DNA from: 39-52-133 sp041488395
GTDB taxonomy: Bacteria; Pseudomonadota; Gammaproteobacteria; Burkholderiales; Gallionellaceae
Assembly: GCA_041488395.1 (NCBI GenBank)
Contig: JBGPPE010000067.1
Span: 1-13,494 of the forward strand
Direction of reading: 5' to 3'
Length of the DNA: 13,494 nt
In this document: one piece after another, positions 6,125 to 13,494 of the stretch
Numbering within the stretch: position 1 is the first letter of the stretch
Layout of the letters: the number at the start of each line of letters is the position of its first letter
Notes under the pieces: generated by a model
What the model was told of the DNA's origin: nothing
Databases searched by the model: none
What the model saw: the letters and a program-made list of their open reading frames with translations, nothing else
Program-made: the position numbers and the translations under genes

Positions 6125-6160
6125 GGTTACTTTCTTTTTTTTCGCCAAAAGAAAGTAACC
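6125..6160. repeat. Hairpin in the left arm of the palindromic element
   Basis: GGTTACTTTCTTTT (6125-6138) pairs perfectly with AAAAGAAAGTAACC (6147-6160) across an 8-base loop. It lies 40 bp past the cupin stop codon and might also end that transcript, though the run of T is within the stem and not after it. Confidence 0.8.
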
Positions 6161-6638
6161 AAAGAAAAGGCGACCCTGCCGTATCGCCCTGCGGGTACCT
6201 TCGGTCGAGCAATCAAATTGGGCGGCTGCGCAACTCGCCCTAGCAGGCCACACACAACGTGGCCTGCCGTGGAGCTCAAACAGTGCTCGCCTTCTCCCCA
6301 ATTTAATTGCCCGCCCTCAGCGATCCAGAAGGGGGAAAAGTCAAACCCCGGAATTCAAAATCAAACCCGAAATGCAGTGTAGGCACGATGTGCCCACACG
6401 CTTCTGCTTTAGTTTTTGGCATGCGCAAAGCGCACGCTGCCTTTGGTTCTGTTTTTTTTATTTCCCCTGTGCGCCGCATCGATCAGTTACAAGGAAGCGG
6501 AGGGTTAGGCGAGCACTGTTCGAGCTCCGCAGTGGGGCACGTTTTGTGTGCCCCGCCAGGGCGAGTTGCGCAGCCCCGCTTGCTTGTCACTGATCGATGG
6601 AACCCCGCAGGGGCGGCAAACCGGGGGCGCCTTCTTTG

Positions 6639-6672
6639 GGTTACCTTTCTTGGCAAGACAAGAAAGGTAACC
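6639..6672. repeat. Hairpin in the right arm of the palindromic element
   Basis: GGTTACCTTTCTTG (6639-6652) pairs perfectly with CAAGAAAGGTAACC (6659-6672) across the loop GCAAGA. It is the counterpart of the left-arm hairpin with changed but still complementary bases. It lies about 60 bp beyond the pgm stop codon. Confidence 0.8.
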
Positions 6673-6730
6673 AGCTGCCGGGCTGCCCCCGGCGGTGTTG
6701 ATTTTCGGAATAATAAAAAAGTAAGTTACA

Positions 6731-8362
6731 TCAGGTAATCACCGTCGGCTGCTCCCGCCCAGTGCGCCCCCGCAACTCCGAAACCTGCAACGCAATCGCA
6801 ATCAGCTCCGCCAGCGCCACCTGCGCATCCAGCTGATGCCGCGTCACATCGGCCTCATAGGCTTCCAGATACACGCGCAATGTTGCCCCCTCGGTGCCGG
6901 TACCGGAAAGGCGATAGATGATGCGTGAACCGTCGGCAAACAGAATGCGCACACCCTGTCCCTTGCTCACGCTGCCATCCACCGGGTCGGTGTAGCTGAA
7001 GTCGTCGCACATTTGCACTGTATATTTGCCAAACTGCTTGCCGGCCAGCGTGGCAAAGCTGGCGCGCAGGTGCTGCATCACGCCGTTGGCGGCATCGGTC
7101 GGCAGACCCTCATAGTCATAACGCGAATACACATTGCGGCCGAAGCGCGCCCAGTGTTCGCGGGCTATGGCTTCCACCGGTTGCTTGCGCACCGCGAGGA
7201 TATTGAGCCAGAACAATACTGCCCACAGGCCGTCTTTCTCGCGCACATGACTGGAGCCGGTGCCGAAACTTTCTTCGCCGCACAGCGTCACCTTGCCGGC
7301 ATCCATCAGGTTGCCGAAAAACTTCCAGCCGGTGGGTGTTTCGTAGCAGGGGATGTTGAGCGCCTTGGCGACGCGGTCCACCGCGCCACTGGTGGGCATC
7401 GAGCGCGCCACACCGGCCAGGCCTTTTTTGTAGGCGGGCACCAGGGTGGCATTGGCGGCAAGCAGGGCGAGGCTGTCGGAAGGAGTCACGAAAAACTTGT
7501 TGCCCAGGATCATGTTGCGGTCGCCGTCGCCGTCCGATGCCGCGCCGAAATCTGGCGCATTGTTGCCGTACATAATCTCCACCAGGTCGTGCGCATAGGT
7601 GAGATTGGGGTCGGGGTGGCCACCGCCGAAATCTTCCAGCGGAATGACATTCATCAGGCTGTCTGCCGGGGCACCCAGGCGGCGCAGCAGGATCTCGCTG
7701 GCATAGGGGCCGGTTACCGCATGCATGGCATCGAACCTGATACGGAAGCCGCTTGCCAGCAGGGTGCGGATGGCAGGGAAATCAAACAGCGCTTCCATCA
7801 GCTCGGCATAGTCGCTCACCGCATCGATCACCTGCACCGTCATCGCGCCCAGCTGGCTGCTGCCGATGGCATCCAGCGCCACATCGGCGGCATCGAGAAT
7901 ACGGTATTGCGTGATTGCTTTGCTCCTGGCGAAGATTGCCTCGGTCACCGTTTCGGTGGCCGGGCCGCCGTTGCTGCTGTTGTACTTGATGCCGAAATCG
8001 CCATCCGGCCCGCCGGGGTTGTGGCTGGCCGAGAGGATGATGCCGCCGTGGGTGCGGTATTTGCGGATCACACAGGACGCAGCCGGGGTGGAGAGGATGC
8101 CGCCGCGACCCACCATCACCTTGCCGAAGCCGTTGGCTGCAGCCATCTTCAGGATGACCTGTATCGCCTGGCGGTTGTAGTAACGGCCGTCGCCACCCAG
8201 CACCAGCGTTGCACCGGCCGGTGCGGCGATGCTGTCGAAAATCGACTGCACGAAATTTTCCAGGTAGTGCGGTTTTTTGAAGTCGGGGACTTTCTTGCGC
8301 AAGCCCGAGGTGCCGGGTTTCTGGTCGTTGAAGGGCTGGGTGGGGATGGTGCGGATGGTCAT
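6731..8362 (-). CDS. pgm: Phosphoglucomutase (alpha-D-glucose-phosphate-specific)
   Basis: Interconverts glucose 1-phosphate and glucose 6-phosphate, linking glycolysis to glycogen and nucleotide-sugar synthesis. The 543 residues from the ATG at 8362 match the usual length. The N-terminus (MTIRTIPTQPFNDQKPGTSG) is typical. Visible sites are the phosphoserine loop SASHNPGG (S113), the magnesium loop DGDGDR (277-282), the sugar-specificity loop GEESFG (362-367) and the phosphate-binding loop RLSGTGTEG (484-492). All are intact, so the enzyme should be active. An upstream ATG at 8437 would add 25 residues unlike the family, so I reject it. No clear ribosome site precedes 8362. It is flanked by the palindromic element and a REP pair and appears monocistronic. 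Confidence 0.96.
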   Translation of the reverse strand: MTIRTIPTQPFNDQKPGTSGLRKKVPDFKKPHYLENFVQSIFDSIAAPAGATLVLGGDGRYYNRQAIQVILKMAAANGFGKVMVGRGGILSTPAASCVIRKYRTHGGIILSASHNPGGPDGDFGIKYNSSNGGPATETVTEAIFARSKAITQYRILDAADVALDAIGSSQLGAMTVQVIDAVSDYAELMEALFDFPAIRTLLASGFRIRFDAMHAVTGPYASEILLRRLGAPADSLMNVIPLEDFGGGHPDPNLTYAHDLVEIMYGNNAPDFGAASDGDGDRNMILGNKFFVTPSDSLALLAANATLVPAYKKGLAGVARSMPTSGAVDRVAKALNIPCYETPTGWKFFGNLMDAGKVTLCGEESFGTGSSHVREKDGLWAVLFWLNILAVRKQPVEAIAREHWARFGRNVYSRYDYEGLPTDAANGVMQHLRASFATLAGKQFGKYTVQMCDDFSYTDPVDGSVSKGQGVRILFADGSRIIYRLSGTGTEGATLRVYLEAYEADVTRHQLDAQVALAELIAIALQVSELRGRTGREQPTVIT

Positions 8363-8386
8363 GTTGTGTGTATAGCTAAATGCGAA

Positions 8387-8629
8387 TCCGCAGATTATAT
8401 GGATTTTACGGATTATTGATGATTGAAAATGGATCATCTGGCGATGGTTGAAATGTAGGAGCGGGCCATGCCCGCGAACAGCTTATCGCTGGCATAACAA
8501 AGTCAGGCAATCCACTAAGGGCTAAAGCCCTTGTGGAGTTGACTCTGGCCCGCTCCTACCGTACTCATCCAATTTTTGGATGTAATGCGACCTATTGTAG
8601 GGTTGTTGGAAAACGCAATAATCTGCGGA
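8387..8629. repeat. 12-bp inverted repeat bracketing the REP pair
   Basis: TCCGCAGATTAT at 8387-8398 is repeated as its complement, ATAATCTGCGGA, at 8618-8629. The two copies enclose the REP pair almost symmetrically in the gap between pgm and the next gene. They might mark the edges of a small repeat element. A chance match is not excluded. Confidence 0.4.
8455..8559. repeat. GTAG-type REP pair in inverted orientation
   Basis: GTAGGAGCGGGCCATGCCCG starts at 8455: GTAG followed by the hairpin GCGGGC-CAT-GCCCGC, the layout of the GTAG REP family known from Pseudomonas and others. The complement TGGCCCGCTCCTAC (8546-8559) matches the first 14 bases exactly, giving an inverted pair. Between them is a further hairpin, TCCAC-t-AAGGGC, loop TAAA, GCCCTT-GTGGA (8511-8537). 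Such pairs can end transcripts or stabilise mRNA 3' ends. This one lies upstream of pgm and downstream of the 550-residue gene, so it could affect the latter. No RAYT transposase is in the window. Confidence 0.7.
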
Positions 8630-8638
8630 CAAATGCTT

Positions 8639-10291
8639 TCAGCCTTTAGCTGGTGTGGCATTCACCCACTGAAAACTGGCCTGCTCATAGTCTTCGCCTT
8701 CGGCCAGCAGCTTGGTCAGCTTGATGCTGCGGCTTTTCTCGCCCATCATCATTTCGTAGATCTGGTCATGCACAAAGCTGCCCGATTCCATCAGCATGGT
8801 GGCGTTCAGGTAGGAGTTGTGCGCGTCTGGCAGCAGGATGACATGCAGGTAGTCATAACTGAATGAACCCGAGCTGGTCTCCCAGTTGGAAACCTTTTCT
8901 GCGCCCTTGCCGAGTATGCGCAGCCACACCGCCATCGGCTTACGCGTGAGGATTTCGATGCCCACGTGCACCTTGCCCTGCGGGTCGGTCTTGATCCGGC
9001 GCAGCATGCCTATCCACCACTGGTTGCTTTCACGCACTTTGAGACCGCATATCGCGCCTATCTTGCCCCAGTTGCCGGCAGACCGCGGCATGATGCCGCC
9101 AACCCCCTCGCTGCTTGCATCCAGCACCGCCCAGCTTTCCGTGGTGTAGTCGATTTTTTCCTCGGTCAGGTGCATCTGCGCCTGCTCTTTCAGCATCGCC
9201 GCATCTTTCTCGGAAAGATTGTGCATGTGGCCGGGCTCGATGTGCGGCACCAGGTTGCTGATGGTTCTGAAACTGTGCACCACATCGATCGCCGTCTGAA
9301 TGTTCTTGCGCTCCTGCTGGCGGTGCGGCAGCGCGCTGCCCCAGTATATTTGCAGGTGCCTGAGCACGGTCAGCTTGCCGTCAGGCGTGAATTCGCTGCC
9401 GAAGCGCTGTTCCTCCGGAATCAGGCCCTGCTCGTTCTGCTGGGTGATGTCTTCCAGCCGCGGCACCGCGCGCTGCGCGCCAAAATAGCGCAAGGTGGGT
9501 GTGGCCAGGGGTATGTGCTGTTGATCCAGGTGTACCGGTGCAGCGGGTGTGGCGAGGTCAAGGAAATAAGGGCAGTCAGGCGCGGGCTCAGTCCTGAAAT
9601 CAAAGAAGCTCACCATGCGCGCGGCAATGCGGAAGGCGACTTCAATATGGTTGGGGGCCAGCGTGGCGGGCGAGGAGATAAACAGCACCAGTGCGCGCAG
9701 CAATTCGCGTTGCGGGCTGGTGTGGATGACGTGGCCGGGGTAGGCATGCACCATGGCTTCAGCCATCTGCCGTGACTCGGCTTGCGCATAGAGCGCATAC
9801 AGCTGGCTCCACACCGCCGCTTCCACTTCGATATAGCGCATCAGCTCCAGCTTCATCTGCTCGGCCAGCGTGCGCAACAGCCGCACATAAAGCACCGGCA
9901 ACAGCTCCCGGAGGGCCTGGGTCTGCTTGTCATTGGGTTGGCATTCCTGCACGCACAGGGTATAGGCCTCGGCCAGTGCCTTCATGTAGTCATGCACCCC
10001 CTGCCACAGATACATGCCGTGGAAATCCTGCAGGTGCGGCATGGCCAGATACTCACGCAGCAAGGCCGCCTGGATGGGCTGCGCGGTTTCATCCAGCAGC
10101 ATGATAATGCTGGTGCGGCGCTCGGGGCGGAAGTTGGGGGTGTCCTTGACCGAGGTCAGCCAGTTGCTGATTTCAGCCAGCGCCTTGAGCGGCTCGTCCT
10201 TGGGCAGCTCGGCCAGCAGCGCTTTGGCTGCAGTGACGTCAACCATGGGGTGATCGGGGGTGCCATCCAGTTTCTTGATCCAGGAAAACAT
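8639..10291 (-). CDS. Conserved hypothetical protein with PilZ-like C-terminal motifs
   Basis: A 550-residue protein without signal peptide or membrane segments. I do not recognise a named family for the N-terminal half (residues 1-300), which looks all-helical. In the C-terminal half, residues 324-328 read RQQER (an RxxxR motif) and residues 391-396 read DASSEG (DxSxxG). These are followed by beta-rich sequence (IGAICGLKV, WWIGMLRRI, VHVGIEIL) resembling a PilZ barrel, the classic c-di-GMP receptor fold. The gap between the two motifs (about 62 residues) is larger than usual, so the domain would carry a helical insert. A c-di-GMP-binding role is inference. A GGAG lies 11 bases before the ATG at 10291. 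The gene stands alone, divergent from recQ. Confidence 0.8.
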   Translation of the reverse strand: MFSWIKKLDGTPDHPMVDVTAAKALLAELPKDEPLKALAEISNWLTSVKDTPNFRPERRTSIIMLLDETAQPIQAALLREYLAMPHLQDFHGMYLWQGVHDYMKALAEAYTLCVQECQPNDKQTQALRELLPVLYVRLLRTLAEQMKLELMRYIEVEAAVWSQLYALYAQAESRQMAEAMVHAYPGHVIHTSPQRELLRALVLFISSPATLAPNHIEVAFRIAARMVSFFDFRTEPAPDCPYFLDLATPAAPVHLDQQHIPLATPTLRYFGAQRAVPRLEDITQQNEQGLIPEEQRFGSEFTPDGKLTVLRHLQIYWGSALPHRQQERKNIQTAIDVVHSFRTISNLVPHIEPGHMHNLSEKDAAMLKEQAQMHLTEEKIDYTTESWAVLDASSEGVGGIMPRSAGNWGKIGAICGLKVRESNQWWIGMLRRIKTDPQGKVHVGIEILTRKPMAVWLRILGKGAEKVSNWETSSGSFSYDYLHVILLPDAHNSYLNATMLMESGSFVHDQIYEMMMGEKSRSIKLTKLLAEGEDYEQASFQWVNATPAKG

Positions 10292-10362
10292 TCGGTCGCA
10301 ATCTCCGCTCAGGTGGGGCTGTTCTGGTTATTTGCCTATGCGCTAAAAACTTACAACCCCAT

Positions 10363-10368
10363 AGTATA
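10363..10368 (-). promoter_or_regulatory. Candidate -10 box for the 550-residue protein gene
   Basis: TATACT on the minus strand (10368-10363) in the divergent gap before recQ. The only -35 candidate, TTCCCA, is spaced at 15 bases, so the call is weak. Nothing else was recognised in the 160-bp gap (10292-10451). Confidence 0.25.
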
Positions 10369-10451
10369 GAAGGGCTGATGTGTTGGGAAGGGCGCACAAA
10401 ACCCCTGCGCTGGGTTAAGCTGGCACCTTCAGATCGAACGTTTCTTCACCC

Positions 10452-12341
10452 ATGACTTCCAGCAGCGCCCAGCAAATCCTCCGCGACACTTTCGGCTACA
10501 GCTCCTTTCGCGGTGCGCAGCAGGCCATCGTCGAGCATGTCGCCGGCGGCGGCGACGCGCTGGTGCTGATGCCCACCGGCGGCGGCAAGTCGCTGTGCTA
10601 CCAGATCCCCTCCCTGCTGCGGCGCGGTGTCGGTATCGTGGTGTCGCCGCTGATCGCGCTGATGCAGGACCAGGTGGATGCGCTCAACCAGCTCGGCGTG
10701 CCGGCCGCCTACCTCAACTCCAGCCTGGATGCCGATGCGGCGCGAGACGTCATGGGGCGCCTGCTGCGCGGCGAGCTCAAGCTGCTGTATGTCGCGCCCG
10801 AACGCCTGATGACCGAAGGCTTCCTCAACCTGCTCGAACGCCTGCGCACCCCGCCTGAAGATAGCGAACAATGGGGTGAGGGCAGTGAAGTGGTGACGCC
10901 CGGCATCGCCCTGTTCGCCATCGACGAGGCGCATTGCGTGTCGCAGTGGGGGCACGATTTCCGCCCCGAATACCGCGCGCTCACCGTGCTGCACGAACGC
11001 TTTCCCGAGATCCCGCGCATCGCGCTCACCGCCACCGCCGATGCGCCCACGCGGCGCGAGATCGTCGAGCGCCTCGCCCTGGAAAACGCCCAGCAATTCG
11101 TCTCCAGCTTCGACCGCCCCAACATCCGCTACCGTGTCGCGCTGAAAGCCAATGCGCGCCAGCAGCTGCAAGGCTTTCTCGAAAGCGAGCATCCCGATGA
11201 CGCCGGCATCGTCTACTGCCTGTCGCGCAAGAAAGTGGACGAGACCGCCGCCTGGCTCAAGGAACAGGGCTGGGACGCCTTGCCCTACCACGCCGGCCTC
11301 GATGCCGCCACGCGCAACCAGAACCAGAAACGCTTTTTGCGCGAAGAAGGCGTCATCATGGTCGCCACCGTCGCCTTCGGCATGGGCATCGACAAACCCA
11401 ACGTGCGCTTCGTCGCCCACCTCGACCTGCCCAAGAGCATGGAAGGTTACTACCAGGAAACCGGCCGCGCCGGCCGCGACGGCCTGCCCGCCAATGCCTG
11501 GATGGCCTATGGCCTGGGCGATGTGGTGTCGATGCGGCAGATGCTGCTGGGCGGCGATGCGCCGGAAGAGCGCAAGCGCGTCGAGCTGCAAAAGCTCGAT
11601 GCCCTGCTGGGTTTTTGCGAATCCACCACCTGCCGCCACCAGACCCTGCTGCGCTATTTTGGCGAAGAACATCCGGGCGCGTGCGCGCAGTGCGACAACT
11701 GCCTCACCCCGGTGGACACCTGGGACGCCAGCAAGGCCGCGCAGATGGCGCTGTCCTGCGTCTATCGCACCGGCCAGCGCTTCGGCGTGGCGCACCTGAT
11801 CGACGTGCTGCTCGGCAAGGCCACGCCCAAGGTCGAGCAGTTCGGCCACCAGCAGCTGTCCACCTTCGGCATCGGCAAGGAGCTGGCGCAAACGCAATGG
11901 AGCAGCGTCTACCGCCAGCTGGTGGCCGCCGGCTTTATCAGTGTCGACATGGAAGCCTACGGCGGCCTCAAACTCAGCGAAACCGCGCGCCCGGTGCTGC
12001 GCGGCGAACAGGAAGTGTGGCTGCGCCGCGATGCTGAGCCGGCCAGGCGCAAATCGAGCAAGGCCGAAAGCGGCTCACGCCTGCGCGAAGCCTTTGCCGG
12101 TGCCAACGACGACCCGCTGTGGCAGGCGCTCAAGGCCAGGCGCATGGAGCTGGCGCGCGAACAGGGCGTGCCACCCTATGTCATCTTCCACGACAGCACC
12201 CTGCTGGAAATTCTCAGCCGCCGTCCCGGCAGCCTCACCGAAATGGGCCAGATCAGCGGCGTGGGACAGGCCAAGCTGGCCAAATATGGCGATGAGTTCC
12301 TCAAGGTGGTGGAGGATGTGGCGAACGGGGTGGGGCGCTAG
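10452..12341 (+). CDS. recQ: ATP-dependent DNA helicase RecQ
   Basis: A 3'-to-5' DNA helicase of recombination and replication-fork repair. The 629 residues show the full RecQ layout. The Q-motif region is followed by Walker A TGGGKS (42-47), the DEAH box with the RecQ loop DEAHCVSQWGHDFRPEY (158-174) and helicase motif VI YYQETGRAGRDG (333-344). The zinc cysteines are C394, C411, C414 and C417, followed by a winged-helix segment and an HRDC domain (about 553-625). Compared with E. coli RecQ, about 19 extra residues (132-150, rich in Glu, Ser and Gly) lie just before the DEAH box without breaking the frame. No ribosome site precedes the ATG at 10452. It converges on pbpC with 28 bp between stop codons and no obvious terminator. 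Confidence 0.96.
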   Translation: MTSSSAQQILRDTFGYSSFRGAQQAIVEHVAGGGDALVLMPTGGGKSLCYQIPSLLRRGVGIVVSPLIALMQDQVDALNQLGVPAAYLNSSLDADAARDVMGRLLRGELKLLYVAPERLMTEGFLNLLERLRTPPEDSEQWGEGSEVVTPGIALFAIDEAHCVSQWGHDFRPEYRALTVLHERFPEIPRIALTATADAPTRREIVERLALENAQQFVSSFDRPNIRYRVALKANARQQLQGFLESEHPDDAGIVYCLSRKKVDETAAWLKEQGWDALPYHAGLDAATRNQNQKRFLREEGVIMVATVAFGMGIDKPNVRFVAHLDLPKSMEGYYQETGRAGRDGLPANAWMAYGLGDVVSMRQMLLGGDAPEERKRVELQKLDALLGFCESTTCRHQTLLRYFGEEHPGACAQCDNCLTPVDTWDASKAAQMALSCVYRTGQRFGVAHLIDVLLGKATPKVEQFGHQQLSTFGIGKELAQTQWSSVYRQLVAAGFISVDMEAYGGLKLSETARPVLRGEQEVWLRRDAEPARRKSSKAESGSRLREAFAGANDDPLWQALKARRMELAREQGVPPYVIFHDSTLLEILSRRPGSLTEMGQISGVGQAKLAKYGDEFLKVVEDVANGVGR

Positions 12342-12369
12342 CACGTCACCCTGCAGAGCTTCCGCACCA

Positions 12370-13494
12370 TCACTCCACCCGAATCCGCACCGGCTTCGAA
12401 ATCTCCGCAGTGAACGGCGCGCGTGCCTGGATCACGTGCTCGCCGGGCTGCAGCATCCAGCGCACGGTGTAGGGATAGCTCGCCAATTTGTAAGGTTTGC
12501 CGTCTACCAGCCACAGCACTTCGCGCAGCGGCGGCGTGATTTCGGCGCGCAGGCCGATGGTATTGAGCGAAGCCGGCAGCGATGGATCACGCAGCAGGTT
12601 CAGTCCGTCGCTGGGCGCAACAATGCGCAATATCTGCTGGACTGCGACAGGTGTCGTGCCGACATCCTCAGGGGAGCGGCTACGTAACGGCGCTCGCGCT
12701 GTGTTGCCTATGCTGCTGACCTTTTGCGGCGGGCGCGGCAGCCCGGCTTGCGCGGCCCAGTCGGCATAGCGCGGCGGCAGGTTGATGAAGGTGCGCCGCT
12801 CGACAAAGCGTGCGGGTGTGCCGGCATGCGCGAGCAGGCCGTTGCGCACATCCACCGCCAGGCGCTGGTAGGCGTCATCGTCCTGTTGCGGTTCCTGGCC
12901 GGGGCGGAACCACTCTTCAAACACGGGATCGCAGGCCCTGGTGGCACGCTTGCCGGTCAACGCACACACCGCCACCTTGTTGTATCCCTCCGGCGGCGGA
13001 AAACTCAAATCAGCCAGGCCATGTCTTTCATTGCCGTGCAGATGGTCGAGTATGCGCCGCGCCAGCTCGGCAGCGCTGCTGGCCCCGGTGATCTCGTGCA
13101 TCGGCCGCGCATCGGGGTGACCGATCCATACCCCGACCAGGTAGCGTCGCGAGTAGGCGACGGTCCACGCATCGCGCAAGCCTTCCGAGGTTCCGGTTTT
13201 CAACGCGACGGGGAAGGCGTATTCGGTGCTGCCCATGCGCGGGAAGGAAGGCAGCCGCGCACCGGGGTCGGACAGATACAGGCTCACCACTCTTGCCGTG
13301 CCGGGGGAGAGCAGCTGCCGCGTGGTGGCGGGCTGGCCGCTGTACCAGTTGAGCGAACGCCAGCGCCCGTCATTCGCCAGCACCGAATAAGCCTGCACCA
13401 GATGTTCCAGCGTCACCGGCATGGCGCCGATGGAAAGGCCCAGCCCATAGCGCCGCGCATCCTGTTCGTCATGATGCAGGCCAAGCTCGCGCTC
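12370..13494 (-). CDS. pbpC: Penicillin-binding protein 1C, C-terminal part (cut by window edge)
   Basis: A bifunctional peptidoglycan glycosyltransferase/transpeptidase of the inner membrane acting in the periplasm. About 374 residues are visible, and the frame is open to the window end. The sequence RRYGLGLSIGAMPVTLEHL, followed by QAYSVLANDG, is typical of the end of the transpeptidase core. The KTG motif of the penicillin-binding pocket is in ALKTGTSEG (KTGT at 13200-13189). The last ~90 residues (from RIVAPSDG to the end) match the BiPBP C-terminal immunoglobulin-like domain found in PBP1C. The SxxK and SxN motifs and the glycosyltransferase domain lie outside. In E. coli pbpC neighbours an alpha-2-macroglobulin gene; whether this holds here cannot be seen. 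Confidence 0.92.
   Translation of the reverse strand, partial: ERELGLHHDEQDARRYGLGLSIGAMPVTLEHLVQAYSVLANDGRWRSLNWYSGQPATTRQLLSPGTARVVSLYLSDPGARLPSFPRMGSTEYAFPVALKTGTSEGLRDAWTVAYSRRYLVGVWIGHPDARPMHEITGASSAAELARRILDHLHGNERHGLADLSFPPPEGYNKVAVCALTGKRATRACDPVFEEWFRPGQEPQQDDDAYQRLAVDVRNGLLAHAGTPARFVERRTFINLPPRYADWAAQAGLPRPPQKVSSIGNTARAPLRSRSPEDVGTTPVAVQQILRIVAPSDGLNLLRDPSLPASLNTIGLRAEITPPLREVLWLVDGKPYKLASYPYTVRWMLQPGEHVIQARAPFTAEISKPVRIRVE

Larger units (their letters stand above)
6092..6705. repeat. Non-coding palindromic element of about 614 bp, two inverted arms of about 200 bp
   Basis: The ends, from AAAATCAACACCGCC at 6092 and its complement ending at 6705, form a near-perfect inverted repeat of about 45 bp. 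Similarity continues imperfectly inwards, so the arms 6092-6291 and 6508-6705 are two copies of one unit in opposite orientation. Each arm carries a 14-bp perfect hairpin near its outer end (6125-6160; 6639-6672) and an internal 9-bp stem-loop (6243-6267; 6532-6556). The centre (6292-6507) is unrelated spacer. No transposase and no target-site duplication were seen. Frames in this stretch are low-complexity and overlap one another on both strands, so I treat it as non-coding. It fills the gap between the cupin gene and pgm. Confidence 0.85.

Noticed and set aside
6092..6705. Insertion sequence with terminal inverted repeats
   Set aside because: No transposase frame or remnant in the interior and no target-site duplication at the flanks.
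6010..6738. Several short open frames on both strands within the palindromic element
   Set aside because: They overlap each other, run through the inverted hairpins and encode low-complexity sequence typical of translated repeats.
7013..8419. 468-codon plus-strand open frame opposite pgm
   Set aside because: Composition is the antisense of pgm (rich in His, Gly, Ala, Val) with no domain motif; pgm motifs on the other strand are complete.
8966..9775. 269-codon plus-strand open frame opposite the 550-residue gene
   Set aside because: No recognisable motif or ribosome site; composition typical of an antisense frame.
10446..11897. 483-codon minus-strand open frame opposite recQ
   Set aside because: Shadow frame of a GC-rich gene; the RecQ motifs on the plus strand are unbroken.

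Overview
The window looks like a chromosomal segment of a betaproteobacterium, probably of the Nitrosomonadales/Gallionellaceae type. I infer this from the divergent amiC-tsaE / queG arrangement, the protein sequences, the fairly high GC content and the intergenic repeats. No plasmid, phage, transposase, rRNA, tRNA or CRISPR array was seen.

Layout: (1) 1-1735: the 5' end of an amidase gene (amiC, cut by the window edge) overlaps tsaE (t6A tRNA modification) on the minus strand; queG (queuosine tRNA modification) is divergent on the plus strand. (2) 1781-3368, plus: a 64-residue YjfB-type motility protein, then a Ser/Thr protein kinase fused to a cyclic-nucleotide-binding-like domain. (3) 3377-5330, minus: a PAS-PAS-PAS-GGDEF diguanylate cyclase that converges on the kinase. 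Its 5' leader carries a well-formed c-di-GMP-I (GEMM-I) riboswitch aptamer, an expression platform with two competing hairpins, and a possible 46-codon leader ORF overlapping the cyclase start. (4) 5624-6085, plus: a WbuC-type cupin. (5) 6092-6705: a non-coding element of about 614 bp built as a large imperfect palindrome, with hairpin ends and internal stem-loops showing compensatory changes. (6) 6731-8362, minus: phosphoglucomutase, followed by a GTAG-type REP pair. (7) 8639-10291, minus: an uncharacterised 550-residue protein with PilZ-like signature motifs. (8) 10452-12341, plus: RecQ helicase, convergent with the 3' part of pbpC (penicillin-binding protein 1C), which runs off the right edge.

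The most interesting signal is the c-di-GMP circuit. A cyclase with an intact GGDEF motif and an intact RxxD product-inhibition site appears to sit under a riboswitch that senses its own product, so feedback could act both on the enzyme and on the mRNA. A possible c-di-GMP receptor (the PilZ-like protein), a motility protein and a kinase lie within a few kilobases. Functional links among these last three are inference only.
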